The position numbers and the translations under genes were made by a program. A DNA stretch of 64,000 nucleotides, from the NCBI GenBank assembly GCA_016169945.1, contig JADLSH010000064.1, positions 1 through 64,000 of the forward strand. The letters run 5' to 3'. The notes under the pieces were generated by a model, which worked only from the letters and a program-made list of their open reading frames with translations, made no database searches and was not told where the DNA came from. Shown piece after piece: positions 27,401 to 39,117 of this stretch. Within the stretch, counting starts at the first letter, position 1. The number at the start of each line of letters is the position of its first letter. This DNA comes from Trachythela sp. YZ-2020 (taxonomy: Eukaryota > Cnidaria > Anthozoa > Malacalcyonacea > Clavulariidae).

Positions 27401-30400
27401 TACGGTATGGTACGGTATGGTATGGTAGAGTATGGTAGAGTAGAGTATAGTAATATTGAGCATAAAATAAACGACGGCTTCGAAATTTCCAAAAACCAAA
27501 CCGCGATTTTCATATTAAGTGCCGGGGATATACTGTAATAGTGTTATTACTTGTACTGATAATCACAGCTAACAGGTGGAAAGCTATTTAATATATAGTA
27601 TAGTATGGCATGGCATGGCATGGCATGGCATGGCATGGCAGAGTAGAGTAGAGTAGAGTATAGTAATATTGAACATAAAATAAACGACGGCTTCGAAATT
27701 TCCAAAAACCAAACCGCGATTTTCATATAAAGTGCCTCGGATATACTGTAATAGTGTTATTACTTGTACTGATAATCACAGCTAACAGGTGGAAAGCTAT
27801 TTAATATATAGTATAGTATGGTATGGTATGGTATGGTAGAGTAGAGTATAGTATAGTATAGCATAGTATAGCATAGCATAGCATAGCATAGCATAGCATA
27901 GTATAGTATAGGAATATTGAACATAAAATAAACGACGGCTTCAAAATTTCCAAAAACCAAACCGGGATTTTCATATTAATTTAAGTGCCGGGGATATACT
28001 GTAATAGTGTTATTACTTGTACTGATAATCACAGCTAACAGGTGGAAAGCTATTTAATATATAGTATGGCATGGCAGAGTAGAGTAGAGTAGAGTAGAGT
28101 AGAGTAGAGTAGAGTAGAGTAGAGTAGAGTAGAGTAGAGTAGAGTAGAGTAGAGTATAGTAATATTGAACATAAAATAAACGACGGCTTCGAAATTTCCA
28201 AAAACCAAACCGCGATTTTCATATTAAGTGCCTCGGATATACTGTAATAGTGTTATTACTTGTACTGATAATCACAGCTAACAGGTGGAAAGCTATTTAA
28301 TATATAGTAGAGTATGGTATGGTATGGTATGGTATGGTATGGTATGGCATGGCATGGCATGGCATGGCAGAGTAGAGTAGAGTAGAGTAGAATAGAGTAG
28401 AGTAGAGTATAGTATAGTAATATTGAACATAAAATAAACGACGGCTTCGAAATTTCCAAAAACCAAACCGCGATTTTCATATTAAGTGCCTCGGATATAC
28501 TGTAATAGTGTTATTACTTGTACTGATAATCACAGCTAACAGGTGGAAAGCTATTTAATATATAGTATAGTATGGTATGGTATGGTATGGTATGGTATGG
28601 TATGGTATAGTATAGTATAGTATAGTATAGTATAGTATAGTATAGTATAGTATAGTATAGTATAGTATAGTATAGTATAGTATAGTATAGTATAGTATAG
28701 TATAGTATAGTATAGTATAGTATAGTATAGTATACTGTAATAGTGTTATTACTTGTACTGATAATCACAGCTAACAGGTGGAAAGCTATTTAATATATAG
28801 TATAGTATGGTATGGTATGGTATGGTACGGTATGGTATGGTATGGTATGGTAGAGTATGGTAGAGTATAGTATAGTAATATTGAGCATAAAATAAACGAC
28901 GGCTTCGAAATTTCCAAAAACCAAACCGCGATTTTCATATTAAGTGCCGGGGATATACTGTAATAGTGTTATTACTTGTACTGATAATCACAGCTAACAG
29001 GTGGAAAGCTATTTAATATATAGTATAGTATGGCATGGCATGGCATGGCATGGCATGGCAGAGTAGAGTAGAATAGAGTAGAGTATAGTAATATTGAACA
29101 TAAAATAAACGACGGCTTCGAAATTTCCAAAAACCAAACCGCGATTTTCATATAAAGTGCCTCGGATATACTGTAATAGTGTTATTACTTGTACTGATAA
29201 TCACAGCTAACAGGTGGAAAGCTATTTAATATATAGTATAGTATGGTATGGTATGGTAGAGTAGAGTATAGTATAGTATAGTATAGTATAGTATAGTATA
29301 GTATAGCATAGCATAGTATAGTATAGTATAGTATAGGAATATTGAACATAAAATAAACGACGGCTTCAAAATTTCCAAAAACCAAACCGCAATTTTCATA
29401 TTAAGTGCCGGGGATATACTGTAATAGTGTTATTACTTGTACTGATAATCACAGCTAACAGGTGGAAAGCTATTTAATATATAGTATAGTATGGTATGGT
29501 ATGGTATGGTATGGTAGAGTAGAGTAGAGTAGAGTAGAGTATAGTATAGTATAGTATAGTATAGTATAGTATAGTATAGTATAGTATAGTATAGTATAGT
29601 ATAGTATAGTATAGTATAGTATAGTATAGTATAGTATACTGTAATAGTGTTATTACTTGTACTGATAATCACAGCTAACAGGTGGAAAGCTATTTAATAT
29701 ATAGTATAGTATGGTATGGTATGGTATGGTATGGTATGGTATGGTAGAGTATGGTAGAGTAGAGTATAGTATAGTAATATTGAGCATAAAATAAACGACG
29801 GCTTCGAAATTTCCAAAAACCAAACCGCGATTTTCATATTAAGTGCCTCGGATATACTGTAATAGTGTTATTACTTGTACTGATAATCACAGCTAACAGG
29901 TGGAAAGCTATTTAATATATAGTATAGTATGGCATGGCATGGATGGCATGGCATGGCAGAGTAGAGTAGAGTAGAATAGAGTAGAGTATAGTAATATTGA
30001 ACATAAAATAAACGACGGCTTCGAAATTTCCAAAAACCAAACCGCGATTTTCATATAAAGTGCCGGATATACTGTAATAGTGTTATTACTTGTACTTATG
30101 ATCACAGCTAACAGGTGGAAAGCTATTTAATAGTATAGTATAGTATAGTATAGTATAGTATAGTATAGTATAGCATAGCATAGCATAGTATAGTATAGTA
30201 TAGTATAGTATAGTATAGTATAGGAATATTGAACATAAAATAAACGACGGCTTCAAAATTTCCAAAAACCAAACCGCAATTTTCATATTAAGTGCCGGGG
30301 ATATACTGTAATAGTGTTATTACTTGTACTGATAATCACAGCTAACAGGTGGAAAGCTATTTAATATATAGTATAGTATGGTATGGTAGAGTAGAGTATA

Positions 30401-30827
30401 GTATAGTATAGTATAGTATAGTATAGTATAGTATAGTATAGTATAGTATAGTATAGTATAGGAATATTGAACATAAAATAAATATACTGTAATAGTGTTA
30501 TTACTTGTACTGATAATCACAGCTAACAGGTGGAAAGCTATTTAATATATAGTATAGTATGGTATGGTATGGTATGGTACGGTATGGTAGAGTAGAGTAG
30601 AGTAGAGTAGAGTATAGTAGAGTATAGTAGAGTAATATTGAACTTAAAATAAACGACGGCTTCGAAATTTCCAAAAACCAAACCGCGATTTTCATATTAA
30701 GTGCCTCGGATATACTGTAATAGTGTTATTACTTGTACTGATAATCACAGCTAACAGGTGGAAAGCTATTTAATACATAGTATAGTATAGTATGCTATGG
30801 TATGGTATGGTATGGTAGAGTAGAGTA
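24411..30827. repeat. Composite pentanucleotide satellite with two conserved modules
   Basis: Blocks of TATAG, TATGG, TGGCA, TAGAG and rarer TAGGG or TATGC pentamers are separated by module A (~70 bp: tactgtaatagtgttattac, then a part containing cagctaacaggtggaaagct) and module B (~80 bp, with aataaacgacggcttcgaaa and accaaaccgcgattttcat). About 25 A copies (for example near 24590, 25174, 25409, 25717, 25938, 27530, 28497, 30714) and about 20 B copies are visible, giving a period of about 200-300 bp. Pentamer types lie in a preferred order between A and B: TATAG, TATGG, TGGCA, TAGAG, then TATAG. The minus-strand complements of these pentamers contain no stop codon in any frame, which creates long repetitive frames; these are not treated as genes. 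Confidence 0.95.
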
Positions 30828-30966
30828 GCTACAAAATCCTACAAAAACACTTTGAGTATATCTGGTCATACATTTAGCTCACTTCAAACGTAAGACTTCA
30901 AGTTCAAGGAATAACAAAATACACAGAGTTATAGAGCTATAAACAACATAGAGATTTACCTGTGCT
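30828..30966. repeat. Flanking direct repeat, partial copy 2
   Basis: The right half of the flanking repeat (ctacaaaatcctacaaaaac to tacctgtgct) follows a TAGAG block. It is then followed by a short TATAG tract and the complete third copy. Confidence 0.9.
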
Positions 30967-31004
30967 ATAGTATAGTATAGTATAGTACAAACAACAAGGT
31001 TAGC

Positions 31005-31322
31005 CTGTGTAGGACTTGTCTTTGACAAATTTTCGGGCCTGCATTTCGAATCTAAAATTCAAGAAAAACTCGATCATAAGTTGCCTGGTTTACAGTTTAG
31101 TGTTTCTAAACATTATAACGACAAAATGTACGAGAAATAGCGAATAAATCCTACAAAAACAACGACAAAATGTACGAGAAATAGCGAAGAAATCCTACAA
31201 AAACACTTTGAGTATATCTGGTCATACATTTAGCTCACTTCAAACGTGAGACTTCAAGTTCAAGGAATAACAAAATACACAGAGTTATAGAGCTATAAAC
31301 AACATAGAGATCTACCTGTGCT
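31005..31322. repeat. Flanking direct repeat, copy 3
   Basis: Near-complete copy of the 24137-24410 sequence. It carries an internal tandem duplication of about 45 bp: aacgacaaaatgtacgagaa occurs twice around 31117-31180. Beyond 31322 the sequence becomes single-copy. Confidence 0.9.
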
Positions 31323-31931
31323 TTCCTTTCAGCTTTGTATTTTCATTTAAACTTTTAACTTGAACAGTTTTCAAGGTAAATTTACTGTACAAAGTCAATA
31401 ACAACATCATCCTACATCCGTATTGTTTGGCAAATGACACGCGCGCGGGACACAAATGGTGTAACTTGACTTGCCAGTAAAATTCCCAGGATCTGGTCCC
31501 CTATTGGTTACTGGATCATACTTGCGTAGATGTGATTGGTCCATTCCGGAACGTCATAATGTATGCATTTCCGGAACGTCATAATGTATGCATTAATTTC
31601 CCATTAATACTTTCTGTAACTCCCCTCGCGTGTTGTCCCGCGCGCTCTTATGCAGCACCGTTAAAGTGCCTGGGTACGAGGCTGGTAATTTCCTGTTTGT
31701 CAATGAGTACAAAGGACAATGAGGCAAAGCAATCTCATTTGAAAAGCAATTTGAAAGATTTTAAAATAAGGAATTTAAATTCACTTTAGAACCTTGCGGC
31801 TGATTGACAAATTTGTTTCGGGAAATACACGGGAAATATTCGTATATTTTGTTCATTTAATAAAAGGTTAGTACTTTTTCAAACTGTATGCATAAAAATG
31901 TTTGTATTTTTAACAGTCATGTAGTAAACGT
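31323..31931. other. Non-repetitive spacer left of the DNA transposon
   Basis: No gene is recognised. The most visible feature is a ~24-bp tandem duplication (ccggaacgtcataatgtatg twice, 31547-31590) and a GC-rich patch (acgcgcgcgggacac near 31438). An 85-codon plus-strand frame over the duplication has no recognisable domain. Confidence 0.5.
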
Positions 31932-31959
31932 AAGATAATCTACAGTCCGGTTTGCGCAT
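31932..31959 (+). repeat. Left terminal inverted repeat of the transposon
   Basis: 28 bp, perfect reverse complement of 38793-38820; contains ctacagtccggtttgcgca. Confidence 0.93.
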
Positions 31960-32106
31960 ATGCGGGAGTCTTGTTTACATTTTGTGTTTATAAACACATT
32001 CTAATATTCTTACACTAAGTATTACATTCGTCATATAATCACATGCTTTCATCACTACACCAAAATTATGAATTTGATACTTTTGTTATGCAAATAAAAT
32101 GTAAAT

Positions 32107-33843
32107 ATGAATGATAGTTTTCAATTGGATGACCTTGAAAGATTTGAAATTGAGCAGGCGGCTGTTGTTCCGAACTCAGATGACATATCAAATTGCTCTT
32201 GTCGTGGATTGTGTCTTAGAGATAGCGGAAGGAGTGCATGCCCATGCAAGAGTGTCGGCCATTATTGTTCGTCTGTATGTCATGCAAACCAATTCTTAGG
32301 GGCTTGTATGAACCAACGAAAAGTTTTGGAAAGCGACTCTGATTCCGATAACAGCGAGGATAATAAAAGCGATAACTCTGATGTGTCAATGAGACCGGTA
32401 AGTGAACTATAAAATGTAATTTTACTAAACAAATTTTATACAATCCACCACTTCAGCTGTGTACACGACTCAAAATTGTTCAAAATTATACAATATTCAA
32501 TTGAAACTCCGGCCCCAGACACTTAAGATAGGGCGGGGAAATTAACATTTCAACAGTGTTAAATCACTGGTATTTTCCCCGCCACCCTGGGAATATTAGC
32601 TGTTAAAGATCCCAGCCTTTTTAGCCCCAATCACCAATTGAAGATCATCATTGAAGATCATGATTGAAGATCATTAAAGTGTATAAACATGTTTTATTCT
32701 CAACATGAGAATAAAGTGCTATTGTACATTACTAGTGCATTACTGTGTCTAAAAATTATCAAACTTTTAGGATACTTCAAGTGCTGATGAGAGCTTTACT
32801 GATATAAGAAAAAGCAGTGCTAGGGGAAGAAGTCGAGGTCCTGGCAGGAATAGAAGAGCCCGTGGGCGTGGAAGACCTTATTCTCGGGGACGAGGAAGGG
32901 CAAAACCACAAGAAAACTTGGAAAAAAGTGGAGAGCATTCAGGGCTAGGTCCTCGGGGAAGAATGGCCCAAACTCAAAGAAAGTCAGGAAGAGGAAGATC
33001 TCGTGGTCGTGGCAGAGGAGGGTTGGTGCCTGAGGAAAGTGCTGAAGCTAGACAGGCTGCCCAGGAGAATCAGTTGCAGGTACTGGTTGTATCATATATT
33101 GTTTGCATGAGGTGAACAGATGATGAACAATTGGTTGCTAAATAGTATGCAAAAAATTTTGTTGTTAGGATTTAGTGCTCAACCTCCCACATGCTGTGCT
33201 GCAGCAATTAGCACTGGAATTATTAAGACGGCAACCAGACGTCTACATGGATTTAGTAAATGGAGAAATCCCAAACCAACCACCACAACAAGCAGACCCA
33301 GGCAGACCCCCAAACCAACCACCCCCAGCTGATCAACAACCCCCAAACCAACCACACCTAGATCAACCACCCCTAGTTCAACCGCCCCCAGACCAACCAC
33401 CCCCAGTTGATCAACAACCCCCAAACCAACCACACCTAGATCAACCACTCCCAGAGCAACCACCCCTAGACCATCCAAATGAAGTTCCAGCCTGGTGTTA
33501 TTGTGGTGCATGCAGGCCCATGCCTACGCAAACTGAGAACAAGTGTTGTTGTAAAAGAAGAATGCAATGCATGACAACTATGCCACTTTTCCAACATATA
33601 GTACTTGATGCAAATGTATTAGAGATACAGATGAGGTATCGAGAGGATATACTTGCAATGGCTCACCACAGAAATAACGAGAACTTTCGACATGCTGCCT
33701 ATCGGCAATTTGTGCTGTGGCAGCATGGGAAATTGGGCAAAGGTGACCGTAGGGTTGTGCCGAGCTGTTGTGTCCTTGCAATACGTGCAAGGTATCCTTC
33801 TGCTAATGGATTTTACGTAGGGTTTCGCCCTGCAAGACTATGA
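32107..33843 (+). CDS. CXC / RG-rich / P2X7 ballast-domain protein (transposon-borne)
   Basis: Three exons with consensus splice sites: 32107-32397 (donor gtaagt), 32771-33079 (acceptor ttttag, donor gtactg) and 33169-33843 (acceptor gttgttag). All junctions are phase 0, giving 424 codons with no break. Residues ~30-67 hold a cysteine cluster (CSC, GLC, CPC, YCSSVCH), like CXC zinc-binding motifs. An acidic Ser/Asp stretch follows, then RG/RGR-rich sequence (~110-180), a short helical segment, and a proline-rich repeat of NQP/DQPP words (~235-303). The C-terminal ~120 residues match the ballast domain of vertebrate P2X7 receptors: WCYCGAC, CCCKRRMQC, YRQFVLWQHGKLG, VVPSCCVLAIR, YVGF. No channel or membrane segment is present. 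In P2X7 this domain is cytoplasmic, binds zinc and guanine nucleotide, and is known also outside P2X receptors. A nucleic-acid-binding accessory role is inference. Confidence 0.85.
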
Positions 33844-33942
33844 CTTTTGTTAGACATCTATATTTAGCTGGTGCCATTATTTTTATTTCAGGCACATCTC
33901 ATATACAGAAACAAATTTTTATGTGAGACTTCTGGTTAATTT

Positions 33943-36900
33943 TTATTCTGTAGTAAATCTTGATTTGTGTTCTGACAAAAGCTGCTGCACTGTTGGTCGG
34001 GGTATGATAGCAATGTTTGCTGCAATATTACGGGGATCTTCTGCAGACCTGACAATTCTCTGATCAACTCGACCAGGGACACTTGCACGAGTTTGAAAAA
34101 TCTGCACCAACAAATCTGGAATGTAGCTGTATGCCTTTGGCTTCAACAATGCAACAGGTCTCCATCGTTTTGTTTTCTTACTGTATTGTGCACGATATCT
34201 AAATTAACATTAATATTGTACAGTGAGATGCTTTGTGTTATGCAGTAATGAGGCTCTTCACTCTAAACTAACCTAACTTTACAATGTTCCCTGTTCCCCC
34301 TTTACAATGTTTCATTTATATTCTGTATTACCATGTTTCCTACACTTTTCTTATTGTGTTCCTGTGTTACAACCACAAAATTTGCATTGTTCCTCAGAAA
34401 CTGCGTAGAAAATAATTTTTTTGTTTTGACAAATAAAACTTTCAGTTTGGAAAGTCGGTGGTTTTGTGTTCTTCATTAATTTCTTATACAATTTTTTTGC
34501 TTGCAACTAGCAAGATGATTTTTTAATTTGGTCACAAAAAATTTCATCTTGGCCCAGCACACATCTAGGTGTAAACATAGTTAATATATACTATATTAAC
34601 TATGGTGTAAAGTATAATGACCTATTTTGCAACTCAAATTTGTACCTTGGTGTACCATCAGCAGTTGTTGCAATTTCTCGATTCCTATGCATGTTGAAAT
34701 CAATGGCTGCCAGTTGGTTACGAAGTTTGTAACCTACAAATCTAAAATTTTTTGAAACAAAAAAATCATGTATAAGATATTGGGTATACTATCATTTTTA
34801 TTATTTAATAAATAAAGTTGTGTATATGTTTAGGCCCGGGCATGAACTAAACATTTGTACTTACGAATAAGAATGACGCTTGGGACAATACATTAAAAGA
34901 TTGTTGTGAAAAGATTCCAGGAATCCAGTATGTCTGCAAAGTAAAAAAGTATTTTGGAATAATGCACTTCATATGATCAATGCAAGTGCACTTACTGTAC
35001 ATCTACATGAAAAAAATATATTGTCAGATAATTGGAAGAATTATAAAACAAATTAAACAAACCTAAAGTTAGTATAGTATGGCAAAGTGTTTAGGAATCG
35101 TTTGTCCATCATGATTTTTGTCAAAGCATTATGGGCAGAAGAATTTTTTTTTAACCAAGGCTTGTCTCTTTCTGCTGTTAATGGAGCATGAGCGCATTTG
35201 CCCTGCGCTTTCCTTCATCCAAAATCCAGGAATGCTCGTTAACTACGTGATGACGAAGACCAATCCAAACATCCTATTAATAAAATATAGAGTTTATAAT
35301 CAACTATCCATTAACACATTCAGCTGTAGCGCTTTCCCCTTGACAGGTATGTGGCCCTGATACAGTAAGACATGTACATGTAACTAGAGTGTGAAAATAG
35401 GTAAAACAACTAAAGAAGGGTACATTGTGATTTAAATAAAAATAACAACTTACTTTAAGGTCATCAACATTTCGCACTGGTCCTACTAGAATACCAGAAG
35501 TGATTGCGAACAGCACCACTCCATAAAGATAAGTCTTCATTTCCTTTCTCACGTGCAGCCTATAATTCAATATATAATTCAGTTTATTTTATTGTAAATG
35601 TATCACATTAACAAATTTCTATTCTGATAATTACAATGACACCTTTACACTACAACACTTACATTAGTTACTTTCTTGGAAATGTTTTTAGCTCCATGCC
35701 ATATGTCTCTTTGATGTTTAATAGCCTGATATTTTGGTGAGTTTTCTGGAAATGTAAGAGAAACACATTTATTTAATAGGAAATACCACAAAGGGAATTT
35801 AGACAGTTAGGCAATGCATTTTAGCAATAAACACAACAAGATGTAATGCACCATGATTTCCTATTTTACTTGGATGAGCTAGAGAAGACTATTTCATCTT
35901 AATAGGCAGTGACAAAGCTAGCCATGAAAAACCTATTTCAAGAAGTTCATAATAACATACTCATAAGAGCACCAATCTCCAAGTGACCATCAGTGACAAC
36001 TTCCTTTATCACGATCTTTGAAGTTAAAATTTCATCCAGCCCCCTCTCAAAGCCAATCCGTTCCATGTTGGGACTTTTCCTTCCTTCCACCTCTCACATC
36101 AACAATATTCATGTTAAGTATTGTCTGTGTCTCCATGTCTGTAAAGGAGTAGGTACAATATTGCGCACAATGTCCTGGCGAATCATTACGTCCATCCGAG
36201 CTAAGCAAAATGTCTTGTCCCTCTCGCTCATCCCACAAGGAACTTTTCATACTCTTCCAATATTTATCGACTGCAGGCGCTATATACAAATTCTGATACT
36301 GGTTGAAAAGACTCTGTGAGAAGTATTTCAAATTTATTATTCGAAATAAAAAGCCAACTTTCGTAAAAGAATTTCCTGAAAGAGCAATAGCTGATGCCAA
36401 CAGTAGATTCCCAGCTCTTAATCCTTCACATTTAGGCTGTGAAGACCATCTTCCTCCAAAGTGGCCACTACTACAACGCCAAGATACAATAAAACATGTC
36501 CCAGAAAATGTTTTCCGATAGTCTAAGCGTTTTCCACAACTCGATACTTTGCACTTCAAACCATGAATTTGATACAGGAGTTCAAGTAATCTGTCACAGT
36601 AGGTTATGCATTTGTCAGCCTGAACAGCACTTTGTGGGTCTACATTTGTCTTAGATGATTCTTTTCCACTATCCATTTCTGGTTCCTTAATATCTTTATC
36701 ATCAGGATCAAGGTCATATCCACCTATTATCGTATTGAACACATCATCAACAAGAGATGTCTTTTCCAGGTCATCCACATTCATTCTAACAAAGTATAAA
36801 TATGTAGAAAGGAAATTAAATTTAGGTACTCTGTAAAACTCCAAATGATTTTACTGCACGTTCATTGGTATCATGGATTGTAAGGGTGGATGTGCAGACT

Positions 36901-38689
36901 TAGCTTATATACAGTAAGGTTTCTAAAATAAATATATCAGCTCATATATATATATGTTATACTCACTGTAAAACTTCAGAAAGTGGTGGTGGTATACTGA
37001 AACTGTCTTTTGAAGGCATTTCTGTGGCTGTTAGGGTTTCATCTTCTCGACTGGTATCAACAGCAGGTGGATATTTAGATCTAGAAAAAAACCCAACAGT
37101 GCTACTTCTCATTATTTGGCACATGCAGCAATCGCTGATTCACTGTCCTGTATAAGGCAAAGGATCTAACTTTGTTTAGCCTAGCAGCATTGCACCAAAC
37201 TTTGCTTTATTACCATGTATAATGAAAGATTTATTATAGAAGAAGTGTCAGGCTTTAATGGTTAACCAGGTTATTTGGCCAAATATTAACCTGTTTGGCT
37301 GCAGTGCATCAATGCTTTATTATAATATTGTTAAAAATTTACTTGTCAAGGGGAAAGGGTTAGGTGTTAATCAATGGGTTAAACCATTATCTAGACTCAA
37401 GACTATCCCCTTGACAAGTAAAATCATCTGGCATTAGACATAGTAATAGAATAGATTAGGGTGCATTGCCAGTCAATGGGATCAGATATAAATACTCACT
37501 GGAAAACTTCAGAAAGTGATGGTGGTAGACCGAAACTGTCTTTTGAAGGCATTTCTGTGGCTGCTTGGGTTTCATCTTCTTTTTCTGTGGCTGTTAGGGT
37601 TTCATCTTCTTTTTCTGAAGCTATAAGGGTTTCTTTCTCTTGACAGACATGAACAGCAGGTGAATTTTGGGAACTACAGAAATATTAAAATGTGTAACCA
37701 TCTCCAACCCAGAAAAGGGCAGAAATTCAGAATGGCAATAAACTGGCACTCAAAATTTGCTTTTATCTGTTGACTGCAGGGAATGTGTTCACTTTCATTG
37801 CTTTGCCAAAAAAGTCAAGGGAATAGTGATTGAATCACTCTTTATTATTGGCAACTGCCATATATACATAATATAACCAGACACAATGAGGCTGTTAGGT
37901 TGAAAGCAATAAACATGGTACAAGTCCCCACATAAATAATAAAACATTTACTATTTCATCAAAATGAAAATCGATACAGATCATGCAGAACGCATACCTC
38001 TCTAGCAGTATTGGGTTGCATTCTGTTTCATATGCCAAGCATCTACGTTTTAAGGGAAGCTGCTCTGAGTCAGACCTTGTTATACTCTCAGTACTCTGTG
38101 AACTTCTCTTTATAGATAGTGGTGTAGAAGTCATTACTGTTGACAATAAAATGATATAAAAATAGGTTTCAGAATTACAAAAACGTAAAACAAATATAAT
38201 TATATTCTCGATCGTCATGAAATATCAAAAGTATACTCACATGGAGCCGATGTCGCTTCCGGACAAGGTGATGAAATTTGTGTATTTGTCAAAAGATGGT
38301 GTTGTTCTAATATTGCCATATTCATATCTTCATATAAATTGTCTACAGTTTGAGTGCAGACTTCGCTGACTTCTTTCCTGTAAATTGTATTAATATATAT
38401 ACATTTATAATTCGCAATGCTCTAAGCAAACAAGTAGTTAACAATTTTATAAATATCTTTACCTTGTCATACAAAAATTATCAAGAAGCGCGGCGGCCAA
38501 CTCTTTGTCAGTTTTCAAGCCAAGTTCGATTAGCAGCGTCCTCCATCTTTCGAAATGCTCAAAAAGATATATCTTAGTAGCGTCCCTTCGTGCATAATAA
38601 GGTTTTCTTCTTGTTTCTTTTGCTACTTTGGAAGATTTGCTGGGACATGATTGCTTAGTTTGTTCGGCTTCACTCGTGCCTTCCTCCAT
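33943..38689 (-). pseudogene. Kolobok-like DDE transposase, 12 exons, frame-disrupted
   Basis: Exons, in transcript order: 38463-38689, 38241-38377, 37998-38136, 37500-37673, 36967-37080, 35961-36785, 35663-35745, 35454-35559, 35063-35273, 34865-34933, 34646-34741, 33943-34198; each intron is GT..AG, about 810 codons in all. The core reads FGGRWSSQP, then a long helical part with LSGNSFTKV, first acid in SDGRNDSPGH, second in VTDGH, and third in TGFLESFHN followed by YCPKR, the DDE pattern of Kolobok-type transposases. The N-terminus and exons 4-5 are low-complexity; exons 4 and 5 are related to each other. Three frame disruptions fall in conserved parts: near 36090 (equivalent to 2 nt lost from a GA run), 35470-35490, and 35195-35205. 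They suggest a decayed copy, although assembly errors cannot be excluded. Splice phases otherwise agree throughout. Confidence 0.82.
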
Positions 38690-38792
38690 ATTGTTTATAA
38701 CTTTATAGTATGAGCCGGCCGCGATTCACTCGATGGCATGGGCACTAGTTATTGTTTATGAGGTGGAGTCCCCTCAAAACAAAAAACTCCTC

Positions 38793-38820
38793 ATGCGCAA
38801 ACCGGACTGTAGATTATCTT
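38793..38820 (-). repeat. Right terminal inverted repeat of the transposon
   Basis: 28 bp, perfect reverse complement of 31932-31959; contains tgcgcaaaccggactgtag. Outside it the sequence ttgctaaataag shows no convincing match to the left flank. Confidence 0.93.
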
Positions 38821-39117
38821 TTGCTAAATAAGATCGCCAGAATATATGCTATATAGAGTATAAATTTTCGCTATTCAGTACATTTTGCAAAATGTGTTCA
38901 ATAGTTCCACAATTAAATTATCATCAAGCAAAAACATAACAATCAACTCTATTGATTGAGGTGAGCTGGATGTTATATAAGCCAACATCTTGGCCACAAA
39001 TTTTGCTGTGTTGAAGCCTTGAAGTTGAGACCCTCTGGCCTCTAATCCACCCTGATTGAAAAATTTGGAAATTGCAAATATATAGAAAGCATCAACACTT
39101 ATGTACAAGTCAATTCC
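38821..39117. other. Spacer right of the transposon
   Basis: AT-rich DNA between the transposon terminus and a repeat-rich patch. A 77-codon minus-strand frame (38875-39108) has no recognisable domain. Nothing else is seen. Confidence 0.4.

Larger units (their letters stand above)
31932..38820. mobile_element. Bigenic Kolobok-like DNA transposon
   Basis: A 28-bp perfect inverted repeat at 31932-31959 and 38793-38820 (aagataatctacagtccggt outward) bounds a 6889-bp unit with two convergent multi-exon genes. A three-exon gene starts 147 bp inside the left terminus on the plus strand. A twelve-exon transposase gene starts about 100 bp inside the right terminus on the minus strand. Their stop codons lie 99 bp apart. 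Kolobok elements usually duplicate TTAA; no clean target-site duplication is seen (flanks taaacgt and ttgctaa), so either the outer ends are eroded or the terminus is slightly misplaced. Superfamily assignment rests on the transposase motifs. Confidence 0.85.

Noticed and set aside
24323..30695. Many minus-strand open frames of 60-100 codons reading repeats of LYYTI, LYSTL or PYHTI, some starting with MKIAVWFLEISKPSF
   Set aside because: The pentamer complements contain no stop in any frame, so long frames are inevitable. All three frames are open over the same DNA, and lengths vary with pentamer number. Nothing indicates translation.
33179..33511. 110-codon minus-strand frame rich in LGVV repeats
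   Set aside because: It is the reverse of the proline-rich repeat of the ballast-domain gene; the plus-strand reading has splice sites and a recognisable domain.
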